This document shows, one piece after another, positions 39,939-50,766 of a stretch of DNA of 64,000 nt. Each line of letters begins with the position of its first letter. Positions within the stretch are counted from its first letter, which is position 1. A program made the translations under genes and the position numbers. The stretch covers positions 26,748 through 90,747 of the forward strand of contig SPJS01000200.1 in NCBI GenBank assembly GCA_006844705.1, read 5' to 3'. The stretch comes from Methylococcaceae bacterium (GTDB lineage: Bacteria > Pseudomonadota > Gammaproteobacteria > Methylococcales > Methylomonadaceae). The notes under the pieces are model-generated. The model did not search any database, was not told the DNA's origin, and worked only from the letters and a program-made list of their open reading frames with translations.

Positions 39939-41111
39939 ATGTCAGTGAAAAGAATGGAAGAGCTGGATTTGTCCGGCAAGCGGGTTTTGATTCGCCAGGA
40001 TTTAAATGTGCCGGTAAAAGAAGGGGTGGTCACCAGTGATTTACGCATCCAGGCCGGTATCCCGACGATTGAAAAAGCGTTGGCTGCAGGTGCTGCTGTC
40101 ATGCTGATGTCTCATTTGGGCAGGCCGACGGAAGGTGAGTTCAGCGAAGAATTCAGCATGAAGCCGGTTGCAGATCGCTTGTCTGAATTATTGGGTACGT
40201 CGGTCAGACTGGAAAAAGACTGGCTGGATGGAATAGACATTACTGCGGGTGAGGTCGTGCTGTGTGAGAACGTGCGATTTAATCCGGGCGAAAAGAAAAA
40301 TAACGAAGCGCTGGGCAAGAAAATGTCTGCACTTTGCGATATATTTGTGATGGATGCCTTTGGTACCGCTCACCGTGCCCAGGCTTCAACACATAGCGTG
40401 GCACAATTTGCAGAGCAGGCCTGCGCCGGACCATTGTTGAGTGCTGAACTGGATGCGCTGGGTAAGGCGCTGGATGCCCCGAAAAAACCGTTGGTTGCGG
40501 TCGTGGGTGGATCAAAAGTATCGACAAAATTAACGGTGCTTGAGTCTTTATCCAGCAAAGTTGATCAGTTGATTGTGGGTGGCGGAATTGCCAATACCTT
40601 CATTGCTGCGGCTGGTTATGCAGTGGGCAAATCCTTGTACGAGGAAGATCTGATTGAAGAAGCAAAAAAGCTGATGACTCAGGCAGAAGCCAATGGGTCT
40701 GATATTCCGGTTCCGGTTGATGTGGTCTGTGCTAAAGAGTTTTCTGAAAATGCAGTGGCTACCGTGAAAAAAGTTGACGAAGTGGCTGAAGATGACATGA
40801 TTCTTGACATTGGTCCAGAAACAGCCGCGCAATATGCGAAAATTCTGCAGGATGCCGGAACAATCGTGTGGAACGGCCCTGTCGGCGTATTTGAAATTGA
40901 TCAGTTTGGTGAAGGGACCAAAGCGATGTCTATGGCGATTGCTGACAGCAGTGCATTTTCAATTGCAGGGGGCGGCGATACACTGGCTGCCATTGATAAA
41001 TATGGTATCAGCGAAAAAGTGTCTTATACCTCAACAGGTGGCGGCGCATTTTTGGAATTTTTGGAAGGTAAAATACTGCCAGCGGTTGCCGTACTGGAAG
41101 AGCGGGCCTGA
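39939..41111 (+). CDS. pgk: Phosphoglycerate kinase
   Basis: Pgk transfers phosphate from 1,3-bisphosphoglycerate to ADP. The 390-residue product has the substrate-binding [12 protein letters not shown] near residue 16, SHLGRPTEG, and the C-terminal nucleotide-binding [15 protein letters not shown] lies 6 nt before the ATG. It stands apart from gap and pyk and ends at a strong terminator. Confidence 0.96.
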   Translation: MSVKRMEELDLSGKRVLIRQDLNVPVKEGVVTSDLRIQAGIPTIEKALAAGAAVMLMSHLGRPTEGEFSEEFSMKPVADRLSELLGTSVRLEKDWLDGIDITAGEVVLCENVRFNPGEKKNNEALGKKMSALCDIFVMDAFGTAHRAQASTHSVAQFAEQACAGPLLSAELDALGKALDAPKKPLVAVVGGSKVSTKLTVLESLSSKVDQLIVGGGIANTFIAAAGYAVGKSLYEEDLIEEAKKLMTQAEANGSDIPVPVDVVCAKEFSENAVATVKKVDEVAEDDMILDIGPETAAQYAKILQDAGTIVWNGPVGVFEIDQFGEGTKAMSMAIADSSAFSIAGGGDTLAAIDKYGISEKVSYTSTGGGAFLEFLEGKILPAVAVLEERA

Positions 41112-41156
41112 TAGAATAAAGCCTGAATCCGTTTTGATCGGGGTCAGGAAAAGGTG

Positions 41157-41195
41157 TCCTGCGGGCGTTTAATTGATCGTCCCGCAGGATTTTTT
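41157..41195 (+). terminator. Rho-independent terminator after pgk
   Basis: A TCCTGCGGG/CCCGCAGGA stem with a 14-15-nt loop is followed by TTTTTT. Confidence 0.88.
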
Positions 41196-41254
41196 AACAA
41201 GTTAGAATGTCCAAACTATTATTCGCCGAGAATGGCGGAAACTAAGGAGAAATT

Positions 41255-41497
41255 ATGGCACGAGTTACCGTGGAAGATTGTCTGACCAAAGAAAACAATC
41301 GCTTTAAACTGGTTTTGCTGGCGACCGAAAGAGCGCGTCAGCTGGAAAGGGGGGCAGAAGAATTTGTGCCCAGAGAAAAAGATAAAAGTACGGTGGTTGC
41401 TCTGCGTGAAATCGCAGCCGGTCATGTGACTGAAGAGAATGTCGCGTTGTTGCATAATGTTGGCGACATCTCGGAAAGCACGATTAATCTCAGTTAA
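41255..41497 (+). CDS. rpoZ: RNA polymerase omega subunit
   Basis: Omega helps assemble RNA polymerase and, in E. coli, forms part of a ppGpp site. The 80-residue product opens [30 protein letters not shown], the family pattern. AAGGAG precedes the start. The usual upstream gmk gene is absent. It overlaps the spoT start by 1 nt. Confidence 0.96.
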   Translation: MARVTVEDCLTKENNRFKLVLLATERARQLERGAEEFVPREKDKSTVVALREIAAGHVTEENVALLHNVGDISESTINLS

Positions 41498-43680
41498 TGA
41501 TGCATGGGATAGCCGTCGAGTCAGACCAGCAACTTGAACTGCCTGAAAACAGATTACTCAGGCAGTTGCAGGATGTGCTCGGCGATTATCTTGAACAGGA
41601 ACACATTGATGAAATAGTCCGCGCCTACCATTTTGGAGCAGAGGCGCACTCGGGACAATTTCGCAAAAGCGGCGAAGCGTATATCTGTCACCCGGTGTCG
41701 GTGGCGATCAGTCTGGGGCAAATGCGCATGGATATGCGGGGCATCATGGCTGCCATTCTGCATGATGTTATAGAAGATACGCCGGTTACCAAGGATGAAC
41801 TGGCGGATCAGTTTTCTTCTGAAGTCGCTGAACTGGTCGATGGCGTCACCAAGCTCAGCAAGCTGGATAATAAATCGCGGGCTGAAGCGCAGGCGGAAAA
41901 TGTACGCAAAATGTTTTTGGCCATGGCCAAGGATTTGCGCGTCATCATGGTCAAGCTGGCAGATCGTCTGCACAATATGCAGACCCTGAGTGCCATGTCT
42001 GCGCCTTCAAGGCGTCGAATTGCCAAGGAAACGCTGGAAATCTACGCCCCTATCGCCAGTCGATTGGGTATGAACAAGGTGCGCCATGAGCTTCAAACGC
42101 TGGGGTTTAAAGCGCTGTATCCTAATCGCTTTGAAGTTCTTGATCATTATGTCAAAAAGTCTCGCGGCAATCGCCGGGAGATAATTGAGACCATCCAGTC
42201 TTCCATCCAGAACCGGCTCGACCAGGTTGCATTAAACGGTAAGGTTGCCGGCAGAGAAAAGAACATTGCCAGCATCTATCAAAAGATGCGCTATAAAAAA
42301 ATCTCCTTTCATGATGTATTTGATGTCTATGCGTTCCGTATTTTTTGTGAAACCGTAGACGAGTGCTATCGAGCCCTGGGATGTGTACATAATTTATACA
42401 AGCCGGTGCCAGGTAAGTTCAAGGATTACATTGCGCTGCCCAAGGCCAACGGCTATCAATCCTTGCATACTATATTAATTGGACCCTACGGCGTGCCGAT
42501 TGAAATCCAGATTCGTACCCACGATATGCACAAGGTATCAGAATCTGGGATTGCGGCGCATTGGTTATACAAATCGGAAAATGAAAGCAACGAAAGTGTG
42601 AAAGCGCGCGCCAATGAATGGTTGAGGGATTTGTTGGAAATCCAGAAAACCGCAGGCGATTCGCTGGAGTTTATTGATAACCTGAAAGTCGATCTTTTCC
42701 CGCAGGAAGTATTTGTTTTTACTCCGCAGGGTGATATTGTCAAATTACCGCGGGGCGCAACGGTGGTCGATTTTGCCTTTTCAGTTCACACCGCTATCGG
42801 CAACTCCTGCGTGTCTGCGCGTATTGATAAAAAGCTGGTGCCGCTACAGACCCAGCTGGAAAACGGGATGACGGTGGATGTCATTACTGCCGTGTGGGCC
42901 AGACCTAATCCTTTATGGCTGAACTATGTGGTCACGGCGAAAGCACGCAGCAGTATCCGTACCTATTTAAAACACTTTCAACAACAGGAAGCCATTGATC
43001 TGGGGCGCCGCTTGCTGGAAAAAGAATTGCTGGCAATAAATATGCATCTTGATCAGGTTGATCCTACGCGCATCGTAGAATTGCTGGATGCACTGCAAGT
43101 CAAGTCAATGGATGATTTGCTGGAAGATATCGGGCTGGGTAACCGGATGCCGATACTGATTGCCAAGCGCATCAGCCAGGAAGATGTGAATGCAGCAGTT
43201 AAACTGGATGACCAGGTCAGCCATCATGATACGACACCGTTGATCATCAAGGGGACAGAAGGTATGGTGGTGACACTGGCTAAATGTTGTCGTCCGATTC
43301 CGGGAGACTCAATCATCGGCTACTTTAATCCGGGGAAAGGCATTGTGGTTCATCATCATGAGTGCCGTAACAGCCATGATGTACGAAAAAAACATACGAA
43401 CTGGCTGGATGTCGAATGGTCTGAAGAAGAGGCCAGTGGTGAATTTCCGGCCGAAATACGTCTGGAGTTGATGAATCAGCGCGGTACACTGGCTACCGTG
43501 GCTTCCACCATTTCCAGCATGGAATCGAATATTGAAAATGTAACGGTGGTAGATCAGGACGACAGGGTTTCGGTGGATTTGATTACCTTGACGGTTAAAG
43601 ACCGGGTGCATTTGGCAACCATCATCCGTAAATTGAAAAAACTCAATATCGTATTAAAAATAACACGCGTAAAAGCATAA
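41497..43680 (+). CDS. spoT: Bifunctional (p)ppGpp synthetase/hydrolase SpoT
   Basis: SpoT balances the alarmone (p)ppGpp. The 727-residue product has an intact N-terminal HD hydrolase domain (AILHDVIEDT, KLADRLHNM), a synthetase region (PKANGYQSLHT), a TGS domain (FTPQGDIVKLPRGATVVDFAF) and a C-terminal ACT domain. An intact HD marks it as SpoT, not RelA. An ATG also lies 3 nt inside the given start. Confidence 0.95.
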   Translation: MMHGIAVESDQQLELPENRLLRQLQDVLGDYLEQEHIDEIVRAYHFGAEAHSGQFRKSGEAYICHPVSVAISLGQMRMDMRGIMAAILHDVIEDTPVTKDELADQFSSEVAELVDGVTKLSKLDNKSRAEAQAENVRKMFLAMAKDLRVIMVKLADRLHNMQTLSAMSAPSRRRIAKETLEIYAPIASRLGMNKVRHELQTLGFKALYPNRFEVLDHYVKKSRGNRREIIETIQSSIQNRLDQVALNGKVAGREKNIASIYQKMRYKKISFHDVFDVYAFRIFCETVDECYRALGCVHNLYKPVPGKFKDYIALPKANGYQSLHTILIGPYGVPIEIQIRTHDMHKVSESGIAAHWLYKSENESNESVKARANEWLRDLLEIQKTAGDSLEFIDNLKVDLFPQEVFVFTPQGDIVKLPRGATVVDFAFSVHTAIGNSCVSARIDKKLVPLQTQLENGMTVDVITAVWARPNPLWLNYVVTAKARSSIRTYLKHFQQQEAIDLGRRLLEKELLAINMHLDQVDPTRIVELLDALQVKSMDDLLEDIGLGNRMPILIAKRISQEDVNAAVKLDDQVSHHDTTPLIIKGTEGMVVTLAKCCRPIPGDSIIGYFNPGKGIVVHHHECRNSHDVRKKHTNWLDVEWSEEEASGEFPAEIRLELMNQRGTLATVASTISSMESNIENVTVVDQDDRVSVDLITLTVKDRVHLATIIRKLKKLNIVLKITRVKA

Positions 43681-43695
43681 ATTCAGGGCGTCAAC

Positions 43696-44094
43696 ATGAA
43701 AAAAACGATTATTCAGACAAATCAGGCACCACAGGCCATTGGTACGTATTCTCAAGCGGTAAGAGTTAATAATACCGTTTATTTGTCCGGCCAGATTCCT
43801 CTGCATCCGGAAACCATGGAGGTGGTAGAAGGTGATATGGCTGTTCATATCCGCCGTGTGTTTGATAATCTGAAAGCTGTCGCGAATGCTGCTGGCGGTG
43901 ACTTTTCCAATATTGTTAAACTCAATGTTTTTTTGACAGACCTGAGTCATTTTCCATTGGTCAATGAAATCATGGGTGAATATTTTGAACAGCCTTATCC
44001 TGCACGTGCGGCTGTTGGTGTTGCGGCTTTACCCAAAGGTGTCGATGTGGAAATGGATGCCGTCATGGAAGTGGATGAGGAATATCCAGCTTAA
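43696..44094 (+). CDS. ridA: RidA/YjgF reactive intermediate deaminase
   Basis: RidA hydrolyses reactive enamine/imine products of PLP enzymes, protecting isoleucine and other pathways. The 132-residue product has [21 protein letters not shown] and [23 protein letters not shown], including the substrate arginine. It follows spoT by 15 nt, a common linkage. Confidence 0.94.
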   Translation: MKKTIIQTNQAPQAIGTYSQAVRVNNTVYLSGQIPLHPETMEVVEGDMAVHIRRVFDNLKAVANAAGGDFSNIVKLNVFLTDLSHFPLVNEIMGEYFEQPYPARAAVGVAALPKGVDVEMDAVMEVDEEYPA

Positions 44095-44100
44095 CTTAAA

Positions 44101-44442
44101 ATGAAAGCATATCGAGCTTTCGATGGTTCTGAAATTGAGGCGTTTGGGGAAATGGAATTTGATCAAATCTTTGAGTTAATTGAAGAGTCTATCGGGTCTT
44201 TAGGGGGGGAACGGGAATTTGGAATTGGAATTTTCCGCTCTGAGAAGGATGTCCTGGAGATTCGGCCTGTTGGAAACGACATTTTCTTAATAGGGTCAGA
44301 TTATATCGCGCTGCCGTTTTGGAAAAAGCTATTTTCCAAAAATCATATGTCTCCTATCGTTTCCGGAATGGGCGCCGTCAAAAACGTCATTCGTTCATAT
44401 ACTGAAAAGTCTCGAATTGAATGTGAGAAAGAGTACTGTTAA
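44101..44442 (+). CDS. Uncharacterised 113-residue protein between ridA and recG
   Basis: I do not recognise this protein. It is soluble, acidic in its first half and basic in the second. It carries EMEFDQIFELIEESIGSLGG and a hydrophobic DIFLIGSDYIALPFWKK. It is closely packed in the operon (6 nt after ridA, 5 nt before recG), so it is likely expressed. No signal peptide or catalytic motif is evident. Its insertion between two well-conserved genes is unusual. Confidence 0.6.
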   Translation: MKAYRAFDGSEIEAFGEMEFDQIFELIEESIGSLGGEREFGIGIFRSEKDVLEIRPVGNDIFLIGSDYIALPFWKKLFSKNHMSPIVSGMGAVKNVIRSYTEKSRIECEKEYC

Positions 44443-44447
44443 TTCAA

Positions 44448-46514
44448 ATGGATGTCGGGAAAAAGTGTTTATCTGCACTGGATTCTCTGCCAGGCATCGG
44501 TACGCAATCAGTAAAGCGCTTTAACAAACTGGGTGTTTTTACGGTTCAGGATTTATTGTTTCATTTACCTCATCGATATGAAGACCGTACCCGCCTGATA
44601 CCAATGGCTGAATTGGAACCCGGCCAATCTGTGCTGGTGGCGGGGGCAATAGAATTGACCGATGTCACTGCACGCGGGCGACGCAGCCTGCTGTGTCGAA
44701 TCCGGGATCATAGCGGCTGGGTGACTCTGCGGTTTTTTCATTTCTCGGCCAGTCAGCAAAAGCAATTACAAACAGGACGCTTGCTGGGCTGTTTTGGCGA
44801 AGTGCGAGAGGGGTTTCATGGTCTGGAGATGGTTCACCCTGAATACCGGTTACTCCAGACAAAGGAAGACATCCTGCAGGATAGCCTGACTCCGGTTTAC
44901 CCGTTGAGCGAAGGCTTGCGTCAGGCAACTGTGCGCAAGGCTGTGCATCATGCGACAGCGCAGTGCCTTGGGCAGGTCGAAGAACTGTTGCCCTTGGCCG
45001 TGCGGGATCGCTATCCTGATGTGCAGCAGGCATTACATGATCTCCATCATCCATCAGCACAGCAAACGGGTACAGAAAGTCGTGTAGAGTTGGCCAGGCA
45101 ACGCTTGGTTTTTGAGGAGCTATTAGCGCATCATCTGCAATTGAGTATGGGGCGCAGGCAGTATCAGCAAGTCACTGCGCCGGCATTTAATATTGATCAG
45201 CACCATAAGCAGATGTTGTTAACGGCCTTTGGGTTTCCTTTGACCGCTGCACAACAACGGGTGTGTGACGACATTGAACAGGATGTTCAAACATCTCGTC
45301 CCATGTTGAGATTGGTACAGGGAGACGTGGGGTCCGGTAAAACGGCAGTGGCTGCATGCGTTGCAGGCCAGGCATTGGCTAACGGGTTTCAGGTCGCGAT
45401 GATGGCGCCGACCGAGTTGCTGGCAGAGCAGCATTTCAATAATTTCAGTGCCTGGTTTTCTGAATTGCCGTTTCAAGTTGGCTTACTCACCGGCAAGTTA
45501 AAAGGCAAGGCACGAAGACAAGTGCTGGAACAGATTCATGAGGGTTCCATACAGCTCATTGTTGGCACGCATGCCTTGTTTCAGGATGCTGTCGAATTTA
45601 AAAATATTGGCTTGCTGGTTATCGATGAGCAGCATCGGTTTGGTGTGGATCAACGTCTGGCTTTGCGAGATAAAAGTCTTGCCCGTGGACAACAGCCTCA
45701 TCAACTGGTGATGACGGCAACCCCTATTCCGCGCACCCAGGCGATGTTGCAATATGCAGATATGGATATTTCGATCATAGATGAACTGCCACCGGGCAGA
45801 AAACCGGTGGTGACACGTGTCGTCTCTTCGAAAAAGCGCGAGGAGGTGATCGAACGCGTTTCGCATTGGGTGGCGCAAGGCAAGCAGACGTATTGGGTAT
45901 GCACCTTGATTGAGGAATCCGAGCAATTGCAATGTGAAGCGGCAGAAAATACTGTGGAGCTGTTAATGCAGCAATTGCCGGATGTACGGATTGCGTTGTT
46001 GCATGGGCGGATGAAAGCAGATGAAAAAGACCGCGTGATGCAGGCCTTCAAAGCGCATCAATATGATTTGCTGGTGGCGACAACGGTGATTGAAGTCGGC
46101 GTGGATGTGCCAAATGCGGGGTTAATGATTATTGAAAACCCGGAGCGCTTGGGCTTGTCCCAATTGCATCAGTTACGAGGGCGTGTAGGGCGCGGAGAGC
46201 TGGAGAGCTTTTGTCTTTTATTGTATCAATCTCCACTAAGCGATGCTGGACGTTACCGGCTGGGTGTGCTGCGTGATACAAACTGTGGTTTTGAAATTGC
46301 CGAAAGAGATCTTGAGTTACGCGGTGCAGGGGAATTAATGGGCACACGCCAAACCGGTCAAATGCAGTTTAAAATAGCGGATTTGCAACGGGATAAGGCT
46401 TTGATAGAAACAATACAGGAGGCGGGGGCGCTGATGATGCGGGATTGTCCTGAAAAAATCCCTGCCCTGCTTGAGCGCTGGCTGGGGAAGTCGCGCGAAT
46501 ATATGGGAGTGTGA
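44448..46514 (+). CDS. recG: ATP-dependent DNA helicase RecG
   Basis: RecG remodels stalled forks and Holliday junctions. The 688-residue product has an N-terminal wedge domain (OB fold, about 50-150), Walker A GDVGSGKTAVAA, a DEQH box VIDEQHRFG, and the C-terminal TRG region (LRGRVGRGE, GAGELMGTRQTG). Length is standard. Confidence 0.96.
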   Translation: MDVGKKCLSALDSLPGIGTQSVKRFNKLGVFTVQDLLFHLPHRYEDRTRLIPMAELEPGQSVLVAGAIELTDVTARGRRSLLCRIRDHSGWVTLRFFHFSASQQKQLQTGRLLGCFGEVREGFHGLEMVHPEYRLLQTKEDILQDSLTPVYPLSEGLRQATVRKAVHHATAQCLGQVEELLPLAVRDRYPDVQQALHDLHHPSAQQTGTESRVELARQRLVFEELLAHHLQLSMGRRQYQQVTAPAFNIDQHHKQMLLTAFGFPLTAAQQRVCDDIEQDVQTSRPMLRLVQGDVGSGKTAVAACVAGQALANGFQVAMMAPTELLAEQHFNNFSAWFSELPFQVGLLTGKLKGKARRQVLEQIHEGSIQLIVGTHALFQDAVEFKNIGLLVIDEQHRFGVDQRLALRDKSLARGQQPHQLVMTATPIPRTQAMLQYADMDISIIDELPPGRKPVVTRVVSSKKREEVIERVSHWVAQGKQTYWVCTLIEESEQLQCEAAENTVELLMQQLPDVRIALLHGRMKADEKDRVMQAFKAHQYDLLVATTVIEVGVDVPNAGLMIIENPERLGLSQLHQLRGRVGRGELESFCLLLYQSPLSDAGRYRLGVLRDTNCGFEIAERDLELRGAGELMGTRQTGQMQFKIADLQRDKALIETIQEAGALMMRDCPEKIPALLERWLGKSREYMGV

Positions 46515-46518
46515 CGGG

Positions 46519-47082
46519 GTGGTAAGAAACAGTTTTATTTTTCAAAAGACCCCGTCCTGGCTTTGTGTGCGTGCCGGGGTGCATGTGAATATTCCTGCTG
46601 ATGTTGCGTCATGGGTGTTTGAGTCCAATTCATTAACTGCGCGATTACGAGGCTATTATCAAGATCAGTTTGCGGTGAAAATTCTGTTTCATCAATGGAG
46701 GCCTGCGTTTCTGGATGAAACGCGGCAATTGCATCAAACTCCGCGTAAATATTATCTGGTCAGGGAAGTGTTGCTGCATTCAGGTGAAACGCCGCTGATT
46801 TTGGCGCGCACCATATTGCCGGAGAAAACTATCAAGATTGCCAGAAGAAATCTGTCGCACCTGGGGACGCGGCCTTTGGGCGAGGTGATTTTTTCCTATC
46901 CTGGTCTGGAGCGATTACAGCTGGAAGTCAGTCGAGTATCCGATGGGTACTGGAATCCGCAGATTACAGCTGAAATTAGAGAAAACGGGACAGTGTGGGG
47001 CCGGCGTACCGTTTATGCAATTCATCAGCAGCCGTTACTGGTGAGTGAGTTTTTTCTACAGGGAGCGCTGCAAATCAGTTAA
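46519..47082 (+). CDS. ubiC: Chorismate lyase UbiC
   Basis: UbiC converts chorismate to 4-hydroxybenzoate and pyruvate at the entry of ubiquinone synthesis. The product from the GTG at 46519 is 187 residues, somewhat longer than E. coli UbiC (165). It has YYLVREVLL, ARTILPE and LGTRPLGEVIF, family motifs. The GTG is 4 nt after the recG stop with GGGAG upstream. The frame is open further up inside recG, which I reject. It is convergent with the HDOD gene, 4 bases apart. Confidence 0.9.
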   Translation: MVRNSFIFQKTPSWLCVRAGVHVNIPADVASWVFESNSLTARLRGYYQDQFAVKILFHQWRPAFLDETRQLHQTPRKYYLVREVLLHSGETPLILARTILPEKTIKIARRNLSHLGTRPLGEVIFSYPGLERLQLEVSRVSDGYWNPQITAEIRENGTVWGRRTVYAIHQQPLLVSEFFLQGALQIS

Positions 47083-47086
47083 GTTG

Positions 47087-47992
47087 TCAAAAAATGACGG
47101 TTGTTTCAGGGCGGATCAGACTGAGTACCTCAAACGCCTGAAAATCTGCTTCCTTGATGATTAGGTGCAGGCTTTCTTCAGTTAAGGACAGGTACTTGAA
47201 TGCAGGTAGCTGAATGTCCAGTTCCGGAAGTGCGATTTGTTTATTCGTCTTTGCGCAAGGCTCTATAAGGTCTGCAATGTATACCGCAGATTGCAGAATG
47301 CATCCATCTTCAATATATTCCGGGTGTCCCTTGTCAAAAGGGTTCAGCTGATTCCGGATCATTAGCCAGGTGGACTCGGGCAGTTTCCACAAATTCAGCA
47401 GCTCGGCACTCAAATCAGCATGATTAAAGCCAAACAGCTTGTTTTCCTGTTCTGTCATGATGCTTTGTCCCTGCTGGCGATAATGCAGGATGTCAACGCA
47501 TTGATCCGGGTATTCGCTAAACAGCACCAGTTTCCCTATGCTGTGCAGCAGGCCAGCGATAAAGAATCGCTCCTGATCAATATGATTACAATGAATGGCA
47601 ATCAGGCGGGCAATAATACCGGCGTTGACCGAGTGGTACCAGAAAGTATTCATGTCGATCATATTATCAGGTATGCCGCTAAAACGGTCGGCTACGACGG
47701 TCGCCAGCACCATGTTGCGTAATTCTTCAGCACCAACAATATCGATAGCGCGCGAAATAGTATCGATTTTACCTGGTGCATCAAAGTAAGACGTGTTGAC
47801 CAACTTAAGAATTTTGGCGGCCAAAGCCGGGTCATGCGCAATTACAGCTTCCAGTTCATCATGGCAGGGTTGATGTTCCTGCAGGATTTCGTTAACGCGT
47901 AAAGCCACCTCGGGCAGTGAATAGAGATCCTTTACTTTTTCTGCCAGTTGTCGAGGTGTCATAGAAAAATCAGCCTGCGTTAAAACAATCAT
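47087..47992 (-). CDS. HDOD domain signalling protein
   Basis: The 301-residue product is mainly one HDOD domain (about 18-210), a degenerate HD-phosphohydrolase relative used in signalling. It shows LPEVALRVNEI, DPALAAKILKLVNTSYF and AGLLHSIGKLVLF. The metal-binding pair is partly kept (GLLHSIGK), so catalysis is unlikely. The partner is unknown. ATG 47992 is taken over an adjoining TTG. Confidence 0.82.
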   Translation of the reverse strand: MIVLTQADFSMTPRQLAEKVKDLYSLPEVALRVNEILQEHQPCHDELEAVIAHDPALAAKILKLVNTSYFDAPGKIDTISRAIDIVGAEELRNMVLATVVADRFSGIPDNMIDMNTFWYHSVNAGIIARLIAIHCNHIDQERFFIAGLLHSIGKLVLFSEYPDQCVDILHYRQQGQSIMTEQENKLFGFNHADLSAELLNLWKLPESTWLMIRNQLNPFDKGHPEYIEDGCILQSAVYIADLIEPCAKTNKQIALPELDIQLPAFKYLSLTEESLHLIIKEADFQAFEVLSLIRPETTVIF

Positions 47993-48049
47993 CAAATGAA
48001 GGAGGCGAGATGCTTAGCCTTTATTCTTAAGTATAGATAAAAATCAGGA

Positions 48050-48820
<771 letters not shown>

Positions 48821-48918
48821 TTAGCCCTCAAATTGCAGGAAACCGTACATTATAGTCTGTTTTATTGGGATGTACAGCATAAACAATGCTACTCAGTGTT
48901 GGATATATGGTAATAAAC

Positions 48919-49467
48919 TTAACGATGGAACAGGAGCATGTTGATTTCCCCGGTGGATTTTTGCTTGATGCATTGCCAATGGGAAGGGGGTTCAAGTTCC
49001 ATCGGTTTGTTTTCAACTTCGACATAAATCATGGCATGCGGTGCCAGCCATTGCTTGTCTTCCAGCCAGTGGCAGGTTTGTGCAGCCAGTTGTTTGCCAA
49101 ACGGCGGATCAAGAAAGACAAGGTCAAAAGGCGTGCTGTCTCCCGCCAGGAATTGAAAAACATCCTGTTGGACAATACTGATCTGGTGGGCGGTTAGTTT
49201 TTCGCGGTTTGCATGCAGCTGGCGGCAGGCGGCAGCATGTTTTTCTATCATGTAAACACTGCCTGCGCCACGTGATGCGGCTTCAAAGCCTAACGCACCA
49301 CTGCCGGCAAACAGATCAAGACAGTGCTTGCCGGCAATATCAAATTGCAGCCAGTTGAACAGGGTTTCTCTCACGCGGTCGGCAGATGGGCGCAGCCCCG
49401 GAGTTTCAGTAAACTGAAGCTGACGGCTGCGCCATTCACCGCCAATGATTCTGACTTTGCCAGCCAA
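48919..49467 (-). CDS. rsmD: 16S rRNA (guanine966-N2)-methyltransferase RsmD
   Basis: RsmD methylates G966 of 16S rRNA. The 182-residue product has the SAM motif DLFAGSGALGFEAASRGA and catalytic DPPFGK. The start appears to be a TTG lying directly after the stop of the upstream peptidase gene, a tight arrangement. Confidence 0.94.
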   Translation of the reverse strand: MAGKVRIIGGEWRSRQLQFTETPGLRPSADRVRETLFNWLQFDIAGKHCLDLFAGSGALGFEAASRGAGSVYMIEKHAAACRQLHANREKLTAHQISIVQQDVFQFLAGDSTPFDLVFLDPPFGKQLAAQTCHWLEDKQWLAPHAMIYVEVENKPMELEPPSHWQCIKQKSTGEINMLLFHR

Positions 49468-50766
49468 TTATTGACCGCCTGCGGTAATGGTTTGCAAGAG
49501 TTCGGGTTTCACGCGGCGCTGAAATGTTTCCTTGATCTGTTCTGCGGTCACCGCATTGACGCGTGCAGGGAAGCTATCCAGATAGTCCAGAGGCAATTGA
49601 TAAAAACCGATCATGTTGACATAGTTGATTAACTTGCGGTTGGTATCTATTCGCAGAGCAAAGCCACCGGTAATGTTTTTCTTGGCCGCGATCAGGTCTT
49701 TTTCGCTGGGGCCTTGTTCGACAAAGTCAGACAGCGTTTGCTTCATGACAGCAACCGCTTGTGCGGTTTGATCATTGCGGGTTTGTAGCCCCATCGTAAA
49801 AGATCCGGTGCGCAGTTGGGGGGCGAAATAGCTGTATGCACTATACGCCAGTCCCCGTTTTTCGCGAACTTCCTTGAACATTTTCGAGACCAGGCCACTG
49901 CCGCCCAGAATATGGTTGCCGACATAAAGGGTCACATAATCTTTGTCCAGACGACTTTTGCCGAGCAGACCGGACAGCACATGGGTCTGGGTTGAAGGGA
50001 AATCAATATGTTGGTCATAGCCTTTTTCCAGAGGGGGCACTTCGGGCAGAGGCTCAGGTTTTGTACTCACCGCCAGTCCAGCCATGAGTTGTTCTGCCAT
50101 TTGCTGAGCTTTGGCTTTATCGACATCACCGACGATGACAACCATAGCATTGGCTGCGACATAGTATTGATTATAAAATTCGCGCAGATGTTGTGGACCA
50201 AACCCGGCAACGGTTTCAATCACGCCGGCACCTGGATGCGCGTAGGGGTGTTCTTTGTACAATGCCTTGTTAAAAGCAATGCTGGCCAGTGCACCGGGAG
50301 ATTCTTCCCGCTGCTTTAAAGCCGCAAGCACACGCCTTTTTTTACGTTCAAAATCGGCTTCACTAAAGCTGGGGCTGGATAATATGACGTGCAGGGTTTC
50401 CATCGCTTTATCAAACAACGCAGGTTCAGTCAGCGTGCGTACTGACAACCAGGCCATATCCTTGCTGACACCTTTACCAAATTGTGCACCGATACTGGCA
50501 AAACGTTCGGCAATCTGGTCGGCATTCCATTCTCCGGCACCCGCATCGAACATGCTGGAGGTCATGCTGGCCAGTCCAAACTGATAGCCATCACGTGCGC
50601 TACCGGCATCAAAACTGATTTGAACATCGACCATCGGCAGGCTGGTGGTGTGTACGTAATAGACACGCGTCCCCTGGCGGGTCTTCCAGTAGTCAATGTT
50701 GACGGCAGTGAATGCGGTCTGGCTAAAAATTATCAGGAAAAGTCCGCTAATAACATTAATGCGCAT
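49468..50766 (-). CDS. M16 peptidase-like subunit without zinc site
   Basis: The product has about 432 residues, with a signal peptide and an M16 fold, but lacks HxxEH: the equivalent stretch reads GLASMTSSMFDAG. It keeps the C-terminal region with YSAYSYFAPQLRTG, expected to help bind substrate in the partner's active site. In known M16B pairs an inactive subunit forms a heterodimer with the active one. The ATG at 50766 overlaps the upstream stop by 11 bases. Confidence 0.86.
   Translation of the reverse strand: MRINVISGLFLIIFSQTAFTAVNIDYWKTRQGTRVYYVHTTSLPMVDVQISFDAGSARDGYQFGLASMTSSMFDAGAGEWNADQIAERFASIGAQFGKGVSKDMAWLSVRTLTEPALFDKAMETLHVILSSPSFSEADFERKKRRVLAALKQREESPGALASIAFNKALYKEHPYAHPGAGVIETVAGFGPQHLREFYNQYYVAANAMVVIVGDVDKAKAQQMAEQLMAGLAVSTKPEPLPEVPPLEKGYDQHIDFPSTQTHVLSGLLGKSRLDKDYVTLYVGNHILGGSGLVSKMFKEVREKRGLAYSAYSYFAPQLRTGSFTMGLQTRNDQTAQAVAVMKQTLSDFVEQGPSEKDLIAAKKNITGGFALRIDTNRKLINYVNMIGFYQLPLDYLDSFPARVNAVTAEQIKETFQRRVKPELLQTITAGGQ

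Noticed and set aside
39925..39941. GAGGAACCTCT before pgk, similar to the end of the element at 56497
   Set aside because: There is no matching inverted partner nearby; GAGGAA is better read as the pgk ribosome site.
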